Origin: Sordariomycetes sp. S80-01Y | Taxonomy: Eukaryota > Ascomycota > Sordariomycetes | DNA: 64,000 bases | Direction: 5' to 3' | NCBI GenBank assembly: GCA_037042185.1 | Contig: JAXQJY010000032.1 | Coordinates: 1,302,001-1,366,000 of the forward strand | Part shown: positions 1 to 12,150 of the stretch, piece after piece | Numbering within the stretch: position 1 is the stretch's first letter | Layout: the number at the start of each line of letters is the position of its first letter | Translations under genes and position numbers: made by a program | Notes under the pieces: model-generated | The model's input: only the letters and a program-made list of their open reading frames with translations | What the model was told of the DNA's origin: nothing | Database searches by the model: none

Positions 1-353
1 CTCTATCCAAGTCGACAACCGCGTCCGTCACGGCCGTGCCCAAGGCGCCCCCACCAACACCCATCTCGCCCGTCACTTCCAACCCGCAGGCTTCCTGGTC
101 GCAAAGCACACCGTCGGGCAGCCCGGTGCCTGACCGGAACCCCGAAAAGCGTCCGGAGAAGACGGATGCGGTGGCTCGCAGGATGATCGCCGCGGGCCTC
201 GGCTTGAAGGCGCCCAAGAAGACGGAGGAGCAGAAGGCGTACGAGAAGAGCGTCAGGGAGCAGGAGAAGAGGAGGAGGGAGCAGGAGAAGTTAGCCGAGG
301 AGAAGCGGAAGGAGGATGCCGAGAAGGCTAAGCGTGCGGTGTGGGATGATTAG
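1..353 (+). CDS. C-terminal end of an unrecognised coiled-coil protein (5' cut by window edge)
   Basis: The frame is open from the left edge to a TAG stop at 351-353, so only the last ~117 residues are visible. It starts with a Pro/Ser/Thr-rich stretch. A conserved-looking block RRMIAAGLGLKAPKKTEEQ follows, then a Lys/Glu/Arg-rich helix (about 45 residues, likely coiled coil), and the protein ends in AVWDD. I have the impression of similar tails in fungal RNA-binding proteins but cannot name the family. No RRM or other domain is visible in this fragment. The gene converges with the glutathione transferase, with only 124 bp between stop codons. That it is coding is supported by the ordered charged tail and the sharp acidic end; its function is unknown. 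Confidence 0.7.
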   Translation, partial: LSKSTTASVTAVPKAPPPTPISPVTSNPQASWSQSTPSGSPVPDRNPEKRPEKTDAVARRMIAAGLGLKAPKKTEEQKAYEKSVREQEKRRREQEKLAEEKRKEDAEKAKRAVWDD

Positions 354-477
354 AACCTTGAGGGGGACTTGGTTTGTATGTATTGCTCTCATTGTATTCT
401 ATCTATCCATCTGTGACAGACGGTCACAACCGCTATTTGTTTTCTGTGCGCAGCGTGGCAAGCCCCACTGGTGACAG

Positions 478-1200
478 TTACTTCTTCATGGAGGCGGCCA
501 GCTGGCCGTAGATCTTTGACACGGAATCGCGAGCCATCAGACGGTTGTGCCACGCGACGAAGTTGGGATACTTGTTTTCAACGTCGTAGCGGTCGTAGAT
601 GGCGGCCTTGAGGGGTGTGGCCGGATTCATGACGAGACCGTTCCACGGAACCCAGGCAAAGTCCACGTAGGTCAACTTGTCACCGAGCAGGTACGTCTTG
701 CCCTTCAGAATCTCCTCGAGCACCTGCACGACCCTGACAACCTGCTCCTCGTACCTCTCCTTGGCGCTCTTCACATCCTCGGGGTGGAACATGTGGAACC
801 AGACGGCCTGGCCGAAGTAGGGCCCCTGGCCGCTCATCTGGAAGTGCAGGTACTGCTTCAGATGCCACTTGTCCGCCGTGTCGGTGACGTTGAGCTTGTT
901 TTCCTTGTCGTAGGTCTCGACAAGGTACTCCAGGATGGCGCCGGACTCCCAGATGGTGAGGTCGCTCGCGTTGGGGTCGACCAGGGCCGGGAGACGACCG
1001 TTGGGGTTGATCTTGAGGAAGGTCTCATCCTTGGGGTTTGCGATGACGGTGGCGTTGTACGGGATGGACAGCTCTTCCAGGACGAAGAGGACTTTGAGAG
1101 GGTTCGGACCCTGGGCTGGGATCTGTTAGAAGAGAAGCAGGAACGGGGGTGCTGCTGGTTTACCGTGGGTGTAAACAGTGAGTGGCTTGATGGAAGACAT
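478..1200 (-). CDS. Ure2-like glutathione S-transferase
   Basis: Two exons: 1200-1164 and 1115-478, giving 224 residues; the 48-bp intron is 1163-1116. The acceptor was chosen because it alone keeps frame and gives the family motif THAQGPNPLKV at the N-terminus. An upstream CTAACAG acceptor would break the frame. The N-terminal thioredoxin-fold domain (to about residue 85) has the GPNP turn whose Asn is the usual catalytic position in Ure2-type enzymes, then LEELSIPY and the glutathione-binding WESGAILEYL. The all-helical C-terminal domain includes GQGPYFGQA and the N-capping LTYVDFAW motif. Such cytosolic enzymes conjugate or reduce with glutathione in detoxification and redox control. A TATA-like box lies 121 bp upstream. 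The exact substrate is unknown. Confidence 0.93.
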
Positions 1201-2167
1201 TGTTGCGAATGTGACCGCTAGTCGACTGGGAATTTGTGCTGTAGAGTATTGATGGTGTTGATTCAAATTGATGAGTCCTGCTTTGATGTCTATACCTACA
1301 ACTCAGCGAAGACTTGGGCTTTTTATACTCGAGAGCCCACCAAGATCCTGCCAGCTCATTGTATGCGTACCGCAGCCTCTTCTGCAACATCCTGCTCTGG
1401 TCTCCACAGCTTGATCCAAGCTGCTTGCTGATAGCCACAACTACTGTCACCCATCTCTAATGCAGACCTAGCATCATGACAAACGCGCTAATAGCCAGAG
1501 GCTGTTCCACCAAGTTCGTGAGCCCCAACCAGTCGGTTCGTGAAAAAGGGGGCCTTGACGCTCGAACGGGATTCGGCTTGGTTCCACATGCTGATTCCGC
1601 AGAGCGATCCCCATACCACCACGCACATCCACGACGTACTATACGTGTGACGGTCCGTTTCGAGTTGCTGTGCCGCGCACAGTATCAAACGTTTGTCAGC
1701 GACGCGCGCGGGTTGCCCAGAAGAGGCGTTCAGGCATGCACATGCGCGCGCGGTAGATGACTAAGGTCGTGTCAACTACCAGGCGCCACCCCTGTGGGAT
1801 GTACATCCGAGGGGCATCGGGTGCACGATGACACCGCAGGCCGCGCAGGTGATTCCAATATTGAAATTACACCGGGGGTTTGCATCAGCGACGCTGATAC
1901 CTTGACGACCTGATTTCCGCAGCTTGTCGGCTTGGCGGATTTGCGGATTGGTTGGGGCGTGTGCGCGGCACCGAGTTCTTCCGCCGGGCTCGCCATATGT
2001 CTCCGAAAGCCTCAAAGCCGTTCAGATCTGAGATCCGGCTGGCATGCTACTAAGCAGTAGTCATAGTCGCAGGGTCGAAGCCAATCCCTTAATCGGATCT
2101 CGGCATGCGGTTGTGCGTCCATCGCGTCCGTCCGTCCTTTGGCTCGCGACCTCGTTGAAGTGTGTCC
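1201..2167. other. Intergenic: 5' region of the GST gene and 3' region of RRG7
   Basis: 967 bp without a recognisable gene. Apart from the TATA-like box I see only short unrelated open frames on both strands and a GCGCGCGCG run near 1745-1753. Confidence 0.6.
1321..1327 (-). promoter_or_regulatory. TATA-like box of the glutathione transferase gene
   Basis: TATAAAA on the minus strand, 121 bp before the start codon at 1200, in the expected direction. Position and sequence fit a core promoter element; there is no direct evidence of use. Confidence 0.4.
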
Positions 2168-2887
2168 TCATTCCCTGCTCTCCAGTAGTGGCAGAACCTT
2201 TCCATTCTTCGTCAAGGCCAACTCCGTCTTTCCGTTTTGACCGTGTCGAGTCGTCATGCTGAAGCTCTCCAGCCCTTCCTCCTCAGCCCTTCGGTTCCAT
2301 ATCATCTGCTTCACCTCTCCATCACCCTCCATGAAAACATACCCCATCGGCCACCGGCTCCGGCCCATACCATCCCTCACTCCCTTGGTGGCCGGTCCCC
2401 CGCTGACGAGGAGGGCCAGGACGCCAGCGCCTCGCCATCCAGGCGGTGCACCGACAAAGGCGCCCTCGAGCTCGCGTATGTAGCTCGGCCCCACGCGCGA
2501 GCCACCGGCTTTACACTGGACGAGGACGCGCATGTTCGTGCGAGTGCGCGGCGGCGTCCAAGTCCCCAGGAGGTCGGTGCCGTAGTCGGACTGGCCGCCT
2601 ATGCGCTTGAGGGTGAAGCCGTAGCGCGAGAGCGAGAGGCCGACCGTGTATTCGTAGTGAGTGCCGACGAAGACGGTCGACTTCTTCTCAAGACCCGTGC
2701 GCTCGGCATAGGTGAGGAACGAGCTGAGACTGCTGTGCTGGGTTGTGGGAGGCTCTGGGTAGACGAGGTCATTGACGCTGCTTGAGGCCGGGCGTCTTGA
2801 TGGTCCAAGAGTCCTCGTCACGGGCCAAAGCCGCGCCAGACGTGGTGATGTTACATGACGAATAAGCATGCTTGGTAGACAACGCAT
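2168..2887 (-). CDS. RRG7: RRG7-like mitochondrial protein with a restriction-endonuclease-like fold
   Basis: Single exon, 239 residues. The first ~35 residues are Arg/Ser-rich with almost no acidic residues, typical of a mitochondrial presequence; Met1 and Met7 are both possible starts. The core (about 70-170) matches the fungal DUF2034/Rrg7 family, which is needed for respiratory growth in yeast. It shows the ordered PD-(D/E)XK signature: Glu79 in HYEY, Asp105 in YGTDLLG and Gln124-x-Lys126 in VQCKAG, as in Mrr-type nucleases. The C-terminal half (GYVFMEGDGEVKQMIWN) matches the rest of the family less clearly. It is divergently arranged with dim1, with 306 bp between start codons. The family assignment is fairly sure; nuclease activity is inferred from intact active-site residues and has not, as far as I know, been shown. 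Confidence 0.85.
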   Translation of the reverse strand: MRCLPSMLIRHVTSPRLARLWPVTRTLGPSRRPASSSVNDLVYPEPPTTQHSSLSSFLTYAERTGLEKKSTVFVGTHYEYTVGLSLSRYGFTLKRIGGQSDYGTDLLGTWTPPRTRTNMRVLVQCKAGGSRVGPSYIRELEGAFVGAPPGWRGAGVLALLVSGGPATKGVRDGMGRSRWPMGYVFMEGDGEVKQMIWNRRAEEEGLESFSMTTRHGQNGKTELALTKNGKVLPLLESRE

Positions 2888-3193
2888 CCGTCAAAAGATC
2901 CTACCACGTTCCTGTGTATTGAATGGATAGACCCCAGCTGCACCTGAGGCTGATCCACGGTGAGGCGCGACGAGATCGTGAGGTTGATGCATCTAACCGG
3001 GTATTAATGTTATCCGATTTGTCACATTCAGTCAGGCACTTCGCACATCCCACCTCACCCCACCAACATCACCATCATCGTCACCTTCAAACAATCTCAA
3101 CTCCGATCAAATCCGCTCCAACTCCAAACCCCGACCTGAAACTCGCACGCCCACGATCCTCGCCGTCGCCTTGCTTGCTCGAAACCACCCACC
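2888..3193. promoter_or_regulatory. Shared upstream region of RRG7 and dim1
   Basis: 306 bp between two divergent start codons, so it must carry both promoters. The dim1-proximal half is rich in CACC/CAAC and pyrimidines (3045-3190), typical of a fungal 5' leader. No clear TATA box. Confidence 0.5.
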
Positions 3194-3678
3194 ATGGGCT
3201 CCGTTGCGATCCCCCACCTGAACTCGGGCTGGCACGTCGACCAGGCCATCCTGTCCGAGGAGGACCGCCTCGTCGCCATCCGCTTCGGCCGCGACTGGGA
3301 CCCCGACTGCATGCGCCAGGACGAGGTGCTCTACAAGATCGCGGACAAGGTCAAGTCCTTCGCCGCCGTCTACGTCTGCGACATCGACCAGGTGCCCGAC
3401 TTCAACCAGATGTACGAGCTCTACGACCCCTGCACCATCATGTTCTTCTTCCGCAACAAGCACATCATGTGCGACTTCGGCACCGGCAACAACAACAAGC
3501 TCAACTGGGTCCTTGAGGACAAGCAGGAGCTCATCGACATCCTCGAGACCATCTACCGCGGCGCCAAGAAGGGACGCGGTCTAGTCGTCAGCCCGAAGGG
3601 TAGGTTTTGCTCTTTGTTGCTGTTGGGAGGAGGACGAGCTAACTCTGAACAGACTACTCGACTCGCCATCGATACTGA
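3194..3678 (+). CDS. dim1: Dim1/Dib1, U5 snRNP 15-kDa thioredoxin-like splicing protein
   Basis: Exons 3194-3599 and 3653-3678 (intron 3600-3652, GTAGGT...ACAG), 143 residues, the normal family length. Nearly the whole chain reads as canonical Dim1/TXNL4A: LNSGWHVDQAI near the start, RFGRDWDPDCM at the position of the lost thioredoxin active site, DIDQVPDFNQMYELYDP, and the basic end AKKGRGLVVSPKDYSTRHRY. Only the last eight residues and part of Asp135 come from exon 2; reading through the intron would replace this conserved tail. Dim1 is a core component of the U4/U6.U5 tri-snRNP in the nucleus and is essential in yeasts. Confidence 0.97.
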
Positions 3679-4091
3679 AGACCCAGCGCATCTGCTGCTA
3701 GACTACGATACCCGGGCGACGACGCTGCGCAGAATCGATGCGCCGCACGGCTCAATGCGACGAGAGCCCGTCGATGCAGAGACGAGGGCGCAGGCGCTGG
3801 AAATGAATTCACGAATTTGGCAACGAGGGTTGGTCTCACTTGTTTGACTTGTTTTTTTGGTTCTCATTTAATACAAAATTTGCTAATCCTCTATCCAAGT
3901 CCGGCAACGTCCATTCGTCACCAAACCTTCCCAAGGCACACATCCTCCGGAATCCCGTGATCTGTGTAGAACTCGTCTGGGTACTTCGCGTGATGTAAGA
4001 AGCATTTGAATATCAGTCTTCCGACAACGGTAAAGTAGGTAATCACCCCCTTCTGCCCAGCCATACGTACGTAGCAACATCCTTGGGTAGT
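3679..4091. other. Convergent 3' region between dim1 and TAO3
   Basis: 413 bp holding the 3' ends of two convergent genes. Includes a short T-run (3851-3857). No gene seen. Confidence 0.5.
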
Positions 4092-7000
4092 TTACATGGT
4101 CCTGTCTGTCGGTAGATTTGGCACAGGTGGGATGTCCCTCGATCTGCTCCGACTCGCCAATCGGCGCAACGTAGGCCTCGACATCTGCGACTGTGGTCTG
4201 ACCATGTTCTCCAGCGCGGCGACTTTGTCCCTTCGACTGGACTCGGGTCCATCATCGTCCGAGAAACCCCCTGATGCATCCTCGTCATCTGATATCACGT
4301 CCGATAGGTTGTTCCCGTGCGGCAAAGACGGCGAGGTAATCGACCTGGAGTGAAGTGGCGGTCGAGCAGACGGCATACCAGCGCTGAAGGCACCTGGGTT
4401 CATAGTGTTATCCCGGTAAGGTCGATCGGCAAAGCCATTCTGGAAGGACGTGTTGCTCGTTGAAGCCTCATGCAGAATGGGCAGAATCTGCTCGTCGTAG
4501 AGCTGAGTTCCCGTCTCAAATGACTCGGGCGTGAACTCCGTGATGGTCCTTGAAGATTCTCGACTGTCGTCCGTAGTCGGGCTCGCAGGCTCATCAAAGA
4601 AGTCATCGAGACTATCGAGTTTCGTAACAAGGTCGCCTATAGGATGGTTCTCTTCCCTTGTGATGTCGGACATCATGTCTGCCGCCCGCTCCCTGTTGAC
4701 GTCAAAGTAATCGTAGGGAATCTCTTCAATTTGGAACTCAACACCGGCCGTAGGGGTAGCATCTGGCGAACCACCTTCCGGTCCCTGGCACATGTAGAAG
4801 GCTGCATGGATGTTTGCACGCGTCGCATCAGTCTTCTTGGCTGGGATCGGGATCGCCCAGCCTGACGCTTCGGGAATGCCGAACAAGCTCTGCGTCCGCT
4901 CATATTCCTTCCGTATTGCCTTCGATGTTGACCTTGTCATGCTCATGCGCAAGTGATGCTTGTCCATGTGACTGCCTGACATGGCCATGATGTTGTCCAG
5001 AACCTCGAGAGCCTCCATGCAAAACTCTGTCTGGAGAAGTCGAAGTAGTGGCGAGATGAGGTCCGAGCCGTGGCCGGCGAGTTCTGGGTTCCGCATATCG
5101 ATCTCGGGAAGAGCTATGCAGAGGATGCGCATCGTCTGCACCTTGACCCAAGACAATGAGTTCGTTAAGAGGCCTACCAAGAAGGTGATCATCTTGAAGT
5201 CATGATGCGGCAGGTAGTACTCTCTGATAGTCGCGAAGAGGTGTCCCAGGAAGTCATGGCTGCTACGGACAAACTTGCCAGCGGTGTAGTCACCCAATGC
5301 ATTGGCAACAGTCTCAAGTCCCTGACGCTTTGCTTCCTTCTTCAAAATATGTGCTGTGTCAAGCGTATGTTCGCTGGGAGTGCCTTGCTCGAGTTCCTGC
5401 AGGAACCGAGGGAAGTTTGCCAACAACGTGAAGAATAAGCGGTCGTCGTCCCCGATCATCACATCGCTCGGTAGCTGGACTAGCTTGTCCATGATGTCTA
5501 GCGTCGGCTGCCAACAGAGTGACGATCGCAAGCCCTTGTATAGCAAAGGTTGAATGCCCTCAAAGACGCCGTCCCAGCGCGCAGGCTGCCCGTCAGCCAA
5601 GATACGAAGCACCTTGGGCGAGCGGAAGTCAACCTTGTTAAGCCATTCGTCAAGCATCTCAGCAGACTCAAGGAACTCCCTCTCATTGATAGATTCAAGA
5701 CAAGCGCAAGTTGTCCAGAAGAGTTGGGGGAACGTCACAAGTCTATCGGGATCCAGCTTGACGATAAGAGTTTTGAGTGTAGTGAGGATTTCCATAGCAA
5801 AGGATTGAATCTCGGGGTCCTCGTCGGCGATAGTGTTGGACAGCCTCGCAAGCATGTCGCCCAGCATTGTTTGATCCAAAAAGGTCAAGACACACCTGAA
5901 TATTTGGAATGAGCGGCACGCCAGGTGTCGCACTGGACAGGACGTTGCCCACGTCAACGACAGTCGACTCCATTGTTCTTTGAGCCCAGGCACTTGAGGT
6001 TCAAATGCTTTGATCAGCTCAGTTGTGAGATACTCCATGCTTGGCGGCACCTTGTTGTCGTGGTCATCTACCTTGCCATTGCTGTCCTCGTACCCCCAGA
6101 CCACGCCCTGATCATGGCGCCGCACCTGGTCCACCAGGTCTTCGATTGACTTCTTAGTAGCAGCCGAGACGCGGTCATCTAGACGAGATATGACGAGCTC
6201 ATGGATGAGATGCACGACCATTTCGCGCGCCTGGTCTTGCACAAGGGGCATGTAATGATCCCACAGAACCGTCACCACGTGCAGCAATAGCGGCACACCT
6301 TCGGATGATATTTGGACGGGAGCAACCATGAGATCAACCAGCAAAATCAAGGCCAATTGTCCTAACGAGAAACCAGCTTGCTTCGTCCCGACGGGCAACA
6401 CCTCTTCGAGGTCGGCGCAATAAGGGAATTGACTGACATCAGCAGGCGGAGGGATTGCGTCTCTCTTTTCGTTTGGTACCATGCCTCGCGGGCTGATCTG
6501 CATGAGCAAAAATTCGACGACTTTCCCACCGGGTTGACTGGATGTGGTAGACAAGAAGACAACAATCTGCTTTGCGTATTCCACAAAGTTCTGCTCACGC
6601 CTTTCGAGGCATAGTGAGATGATAAAGTCCATCACAAGTCGAACGTTGCCAGGATGCGGGCCAGTAGCCAGCGCCTGCCACAACGCCTGTACCTCGTTGT
6701 GCAGGGCTCCGCTCGACTTGATTGTAAGCTCGATCAAGTTCGCCAGGAAGACATAAGACTGAGCCGTCGGTCCGCCACTTGGATCAAGCTTGAGCTCAAT
6801 CGACTGGATCCAAGGGAGCACAACAGCTACCACATTTCGCTGTGCAGCCGGTTGAAGATCCTTGAAGTAGAGCGTAAATTCAGAGAAGACGTGGAAAGCC
6901 AAGTCAGTGTACGAATCGGCTAAGCGTCTCGAAATCTCAAACTGCGCCAGCTTGTAGACAGCTTGGGTTTTGTCTGATATTGAGATATCGAAGTCCTTGA

Positions 7001-10000
7001 TCTTGGTATCCCTTCCTTGCTGTGTTTCGAGGGATCGGAGCATCTTCAGTGATCTTGACCGCACATCACTCTGTTCATGGCCCAAGGTGAAGAAGCATAG
7101 AGCGAGCAATTTCCAGAACGGGCAGGGGTGATTCGGGTGGTCCTGAAGGATCTGCGTCGTGACTAGGAAGTAGCTCTCGAGTACCTTGGGTGACTCTGCC
7201 AGGTAGCAGCGTGCTATACAATGCTCCAGAAGATAAGGGTACTCTTGATTGTGGACGATGAGGTTTTCGAGAGCTCGTCTGCCAATGACGTTCATCCTGT
7301 CGCTGCCTGAGTTGAAAATTGCTTCGATCCATGCTAACATGCGGCGAACGTCGAATTGTAAGGTGACGCCGCTCTCAGTCGTAACGCTGATTGGGCCGGC
7401 GCACAGCGCAGCCATTGAGCTCAAAGCAGCTGTTCTAAGATTGCGCTTCTCAATCTCCATTGCAGCTGTGACGGTGCCTCGCTCAGAGGAGGATTGCTGA
7501 TCGATGACGGACTGACGCATCGTATCCTCGCGCACGCGAATCTGGTTGTGATTTGGAGAAAAGCCACACCAATCTTCCATGAGAGAGAATGCCGACTTCC
7601 TGGACTCAAATGTCATCCAGCGGAAAGGGTCTGATGTCCGATTGATGCCCTCGAAAAGTGCTTCCATGAGGCCACAGTAATGACGTCGCAGCCGTTGGAA
7701 TTCCCAGTCCATCTGCACTTCGCCATCCATGAGGAACAACTTGAGATCCTTGGCGTAGGCTGTGAGCGTGCCGAGGAAAAACTCAGATTCGTATATTTGA
7801 GGCTCCCTCAGGAAATGGGAGGTGAGCTTGAACACATGTGTGATCTCGGTTCGGATCAAATCCATCTTGCGATTCCTTCTAGGGCTGCTGTTGGTTCGTT
7901 GATGTATCCTTGCTCGCGCATCGTCATTGCAACGTGAGACCAGCCCCTGGAGCTCTTCGAGTAAAGTCTTGTAGATATGGATATTGATGGAACCCATCGC
8001 AACCACAATGGCTTCTCGTACTGAAGGTGATGATGACGATATGAGGGGATTGAGATACTTGAACAAGGTCCTCGCCGTCACAATCCTGTCAGTAGACGAC
8101 TTCTTCCTCGTATGCGTGTCGGTCTTCCCGTATGTAGTGTTACCGGGGTCTGCAAGCGTTGTGCAAGCGAAGATTAGGTAGAGCTTCCACTGCTCGATCA
8201 TAACTTCTGGATGCGTCGTAGGAGAGCGCGACTGAACACCAGCGCTGTTAGGACCTGCACCATAATGTAGCCCTCGAGATGGCTCTGAGAGATGGACAAT
8301 GGGCTTATACATCTGTAGTGTGCGATCGCAGACCAAATCTCGGCATATCGCCACCGTAAAGGGGCATTTTTCGTAGGCGATCCGGACCAAGTTGGGGAAA
8401 ATCTTGAACCACAGCGTTGTGTCGTATGACACATCGCTGATACAGAGCTCGACTACTGCGCCCTTGTTGCCTGTTGTGTTGCTTCCAGAGTTCTTCAAGC
8501 CCCGTTGTAGCCGGCTCCGTTCAGCAACAGACAAGTGCTCATCGTTGAAGCTCATGACCTCATCAACCTCATTCTCCAGAATGTTGATGAGCCTGAATGT
8601 CTCCTCTCCTTCCGCATCTTTACCGAGCGCCTTGTCAAACTCGGTGATTAAGCGCAGTACTGTGATTGCGTAGTACCGGACTCGGCGTGACTGAGAACAC
8701 AAGAAGAAGAGACCATGTGCTTCTGCCTGATCGACTTCAGTCCAGATGCTAGCCAAGTCGAGCTTCATTGCTCGCTTGTCTGGAGTTCCGGACCCCGTAT
8801 CGCTATGTTCAGAGTCTTTCATCTTCTGTCGTATCTCCTCGATCCATATCTGCAACAACTCCACGTACAGTCGCAGAGTGTTCTCAATATGGCCAGGGCC
8901 AAGCATGCCACCATCAGACATTGTGGAGTATCGGTCGTCAAAGTTGAAAATGAACCGTGAGAAGCCAGTGATGACACCTTGAGCATGAGAATGTTTTGCG
9001 ATAGCTTTAAGTGACGTTGCCGAAGACTCGGCGATCTTTGACTCGACGTGTGCTGTGCCAGTACAGAGGAGGTTGATCAGGGGGTTGAAAGGGATGTCGT
9101 CTGAGAAGCACCGTGGCAAAGCCTGTACCGCAACGTGCAACAACTCGTAAAAGGCATACTTTTGGTCAACTACGGGTTGCTGCTCCTCTCGCCGAGTAAA
9201 GTTGAAAGTATCCGTGATGGGCGTCTTCGGCTGCGTACTCCCAAATTTTTCGTCCAAGGCTGCTTGCCCGCCAAATGTATTGTCGCATATTCTGGTAATT
9301 TTGCCAAGAATATCGCAGAATTTCAGATAATAGTCTCGAACAGAGTGCGTCAAAACATGGGTCAGCACTGGTCGAGAGACGATGTCTTCCGGCCAAGACA
9401 AAGCTGACTCATTCAGATGGTTATTGCGCGATGATGCCATGACTGGTGAATGTAGCGGCCGGTCTCCCCCTGGAGGGGCATCGTTGTACCTTGGATATGG
9501 GGGCTGCCCTTGCTCCCCCTTTTCCAAGTCTGACATGATGCACAAGAACGCACGGATTCCTACCACTATCCGGTCAGGGTCGAGTTGCTCGACCTTCAGG
9601 TCCTTCGCGTTCGTGAACAGCTCCGCATTGATCAGCGGGAAGATCACGGTGCGAAAGCAATATTCGGGAAATCTGAAGCCCACGATGCGTATGATCTGTA
9701 TCAGAGGTTCTGTCACTGCTGTGTCTGAAGCAACAATGCTCCGCCTAGATGTAGGCAGAACCACCTTGAGTATGTCGTCCAGCTTTCTGTTCGTCCCTTG
9801 GCTCGTGTCGTTCGTCCGATAGAGGTACGTCCAGAGCAATCGAGATATGACCTGGAGGCAGATAGGCTTTGTCCCTCGGTCCTTGACCTTGGTCTGCACG
9901 GACATGATCAACTGTAGCCATCGGGCAACAAAATTCTCTGGTGATGACACACAAAGCATAGTCGCCGTCAGAGGGAAGGCAACGTTCCAGTGCCGGGGTT

Positions 10001-11800
10001 TGGAGAACATCTGTCCAAGACGAGGCCCGATCGCCGATAGCACCTCCGCCCATTTTGGGTGCATGAGATGGCTATTGCTGGCGTTCGCGGCAATGGGCAG
10101 AAGCAGCAAGTCGATGATCTGGCAGAACGCCCACTTAACGCGTTGCCCGTGAGACTTGCCGAAGAGCCGGCCCAGCGCAATGAGAAAATCACACGACCGC
10201 TCCCATGCTTCTTCAGGTAAAATCTTGATACGGAGATGCTTCATTCCTCCGAGAACGAGCTCCATCTTGCCCTCGACCTCGCGACCACCCAGAGACGTTG
10301 GGCTCTTGGCGCCGCGCTCATGCAGTGATCCCTCCAAGTCCTCGATAAATCGACGAGTGACACCAATGAAGTTGATGTCGCTCATGTGGCCCAGTAGTTG
10401 CGAGAAAAGGTTCCAGTTCGCCAATTTGAGAGGGGAAACCATCAATTGCTCCGCGTCCGCGATCTTGAGCTGACCGAAGATGATGCTCTCCAACTTGTCC
10501 TCCATCTCAAGTGTAATCGACTGCAGACTGCTCTGGCATACAACCTCCACCAGGACGCGACACAAAATGTAGATGGAGACTGTAGACCTGCGTTCCGCTT
10601 GCGCGACGTACTCCTGCTTGGCGGCCAGAGACGGGTTGGCGGGAGCATTGCCATCTTGACCACTCACACCCGGTTGTCCAGTGTTCACTGGCTCCGTATT
10701 TCGACGTAGCAGAGGTGCGCCTGGATGCCCAGGTCGCTGAGGTGGTGGCAGCTGGGCTCGAGCTTCTTGCGCAGCATCACTTTTGCTTTTGCGCCAAAGC
10801 ATCATTGAGTCGATCAGAGCCTTCGGCTTTGGGCTGGCGATGTGACCCAGAGCGGCAATGAGCTGGTCGAAGGCAGGGTCTACACCTGGTCCACAAATCC
10901 GTTCAATGTCCGGCTCGGGTTCGAAAGGGATGGTGATACATTCGGTGAGCTTCTCCTCCGCCTGCGCAATGAAGGAGGTGAAGAGTACATGCAGCGCATA
11001 CTCTCCTACGGTTTTCTGATCGTCCCGGGGCTGTTTCGAATGCGAATGCTGCTGCGAGTGGTTGCGCCTCGGCCGACTTGACCTTCGTTCGAGCCTACGT
11101 TGCATCCCCCCATTCAAGGCTAGGTCCCCGGCTGATGCTGTCCTCTCCAGAGGGAAGCCACTTGGTCCAACCAGCTGATCCCGCCCGGCCTCGGCCTCGA
11201 GACGAGCGGCAACTGAATGCATGTCTGGTCGATCGAAACCCTGCCCGGCTGCAGCGATCAGTTGCGGACTGAGTGGACTCGACGTCGTGCTCGCAATACT
11301 TCCATTTCTTGAGTGCTGAATGCCATGTACAATAGACGTCTGCCGATGATGTCCGTAGGTGGCGCTCTTAGTATCGACGGCGCGGTCTCCCAGCCCCCTT
11401 GAGTGCGATGCGGGTATGCGCGGCGAGACGAGCCCTCCCTGATGACTTTTCTCCCCTGATGACTCTCGCGAATGCGTCGGTCGTCGTGCTGATAGAGGCT
11501 CGTGAGGCGTGGCGCGTCGGACGGTTCGCTGCCAGCCTGCGTCGTCGGTGATTTCGTCTTCCTCGTTTAGGGTCGAGACTGGTCGCGAAGAGAACTTATT
11601 GTGCGGATCCTGCAGATGATCCGGTAGCGACTGTGGCGGGACTAGACGTTGGATGAGGAGTCAGCATCGTACCGCGTGATCGTGAAACAGGAAACGGCGA
11701 GATGCAGGCCGCTTGGAGTCCTGGTACAGTCTAGTGCCACCGCTGCGACGCAGCTGGCACAAGTAGCCCGAGGTGCGTTGGGCGGGTAAGACTTACCCAT
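4092..11800 (-). CDS. TAO3: Tao3/Pag1/Mor2/Furry cell-morphogenesis scaffold
   Basis: A very large HEAT/ARM-type scaffold of about 2,517 residues. The long exon is 11641-4092. Frame and similarity run past the internal Met at 11222: upstream residues include SSRPVSTLNEEDEITDDAG and TYGHHRQTSIVHGIQHSRNG, matching the family N-terminus. I place the start in a 4-nt first exon (11800-11797, ATGG) spliced through a 155-bp intron (GTAAGT...GTCTAG), which restores frame. The body holds the Mor2-Pag1 N-terminal, middle and C-terminal blocks. The end is a low-complexity Ser/Arg/Pro tail. Tao3 orthologues bind the NDR kinase Cbk1/Orb6 in the RAM/MOR pathway that controls polarised growth and septation. 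Function is secure from family membership; the first exon is a prediction. Confidence 0.95.
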
Positions 11801-12130
11801 CTCAAAGGGTGAAAGGCCCAAGGACCATTATCTGGTCGGCTGGTGAAGATGTCGGTCCATGCGCGGTTCACGAGCGCGTCGTTCAGTGCAGGCTACGCGA
11901 TGGAGGGTCGGTGCTTGGTGCTGCGATAGCTTCGGTGGTGCTAGCGGCCGTTGGTGGCTTATCGGCTGAATGGTCGTGGTCTGTCCTGCGGAATCGCGTA
12001 CTGAGGACAAAAGTATGTTGGTATTGCAATAACGATTTCAAGAGATGACGGTTAGGAGAGGCATGTCTGATGCCATTTCGCAGGAGATCAGGTCAAGACA
12101 TGCATCCACAGATCGCGAGGACCATGACGC

Positions 12131-12150
12131 TGGTGGTGGTGGTGGTGGTG
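12131..12150 (+). repeat. (TGG)n microsatellite
   Basis: Six uninterrupted TGG units plus a partial seventh, in non-coding DNA upstream of TAO3. Confidence 0.9.

Noticed and set aside
547-1221. 224-codon open frame on the plus strand opposite the glutathione transferase
   Set aside because: Antisense to a well-supported enzyme; low-complexity Val/Gly/Asp-rich translation with no recognised domain.
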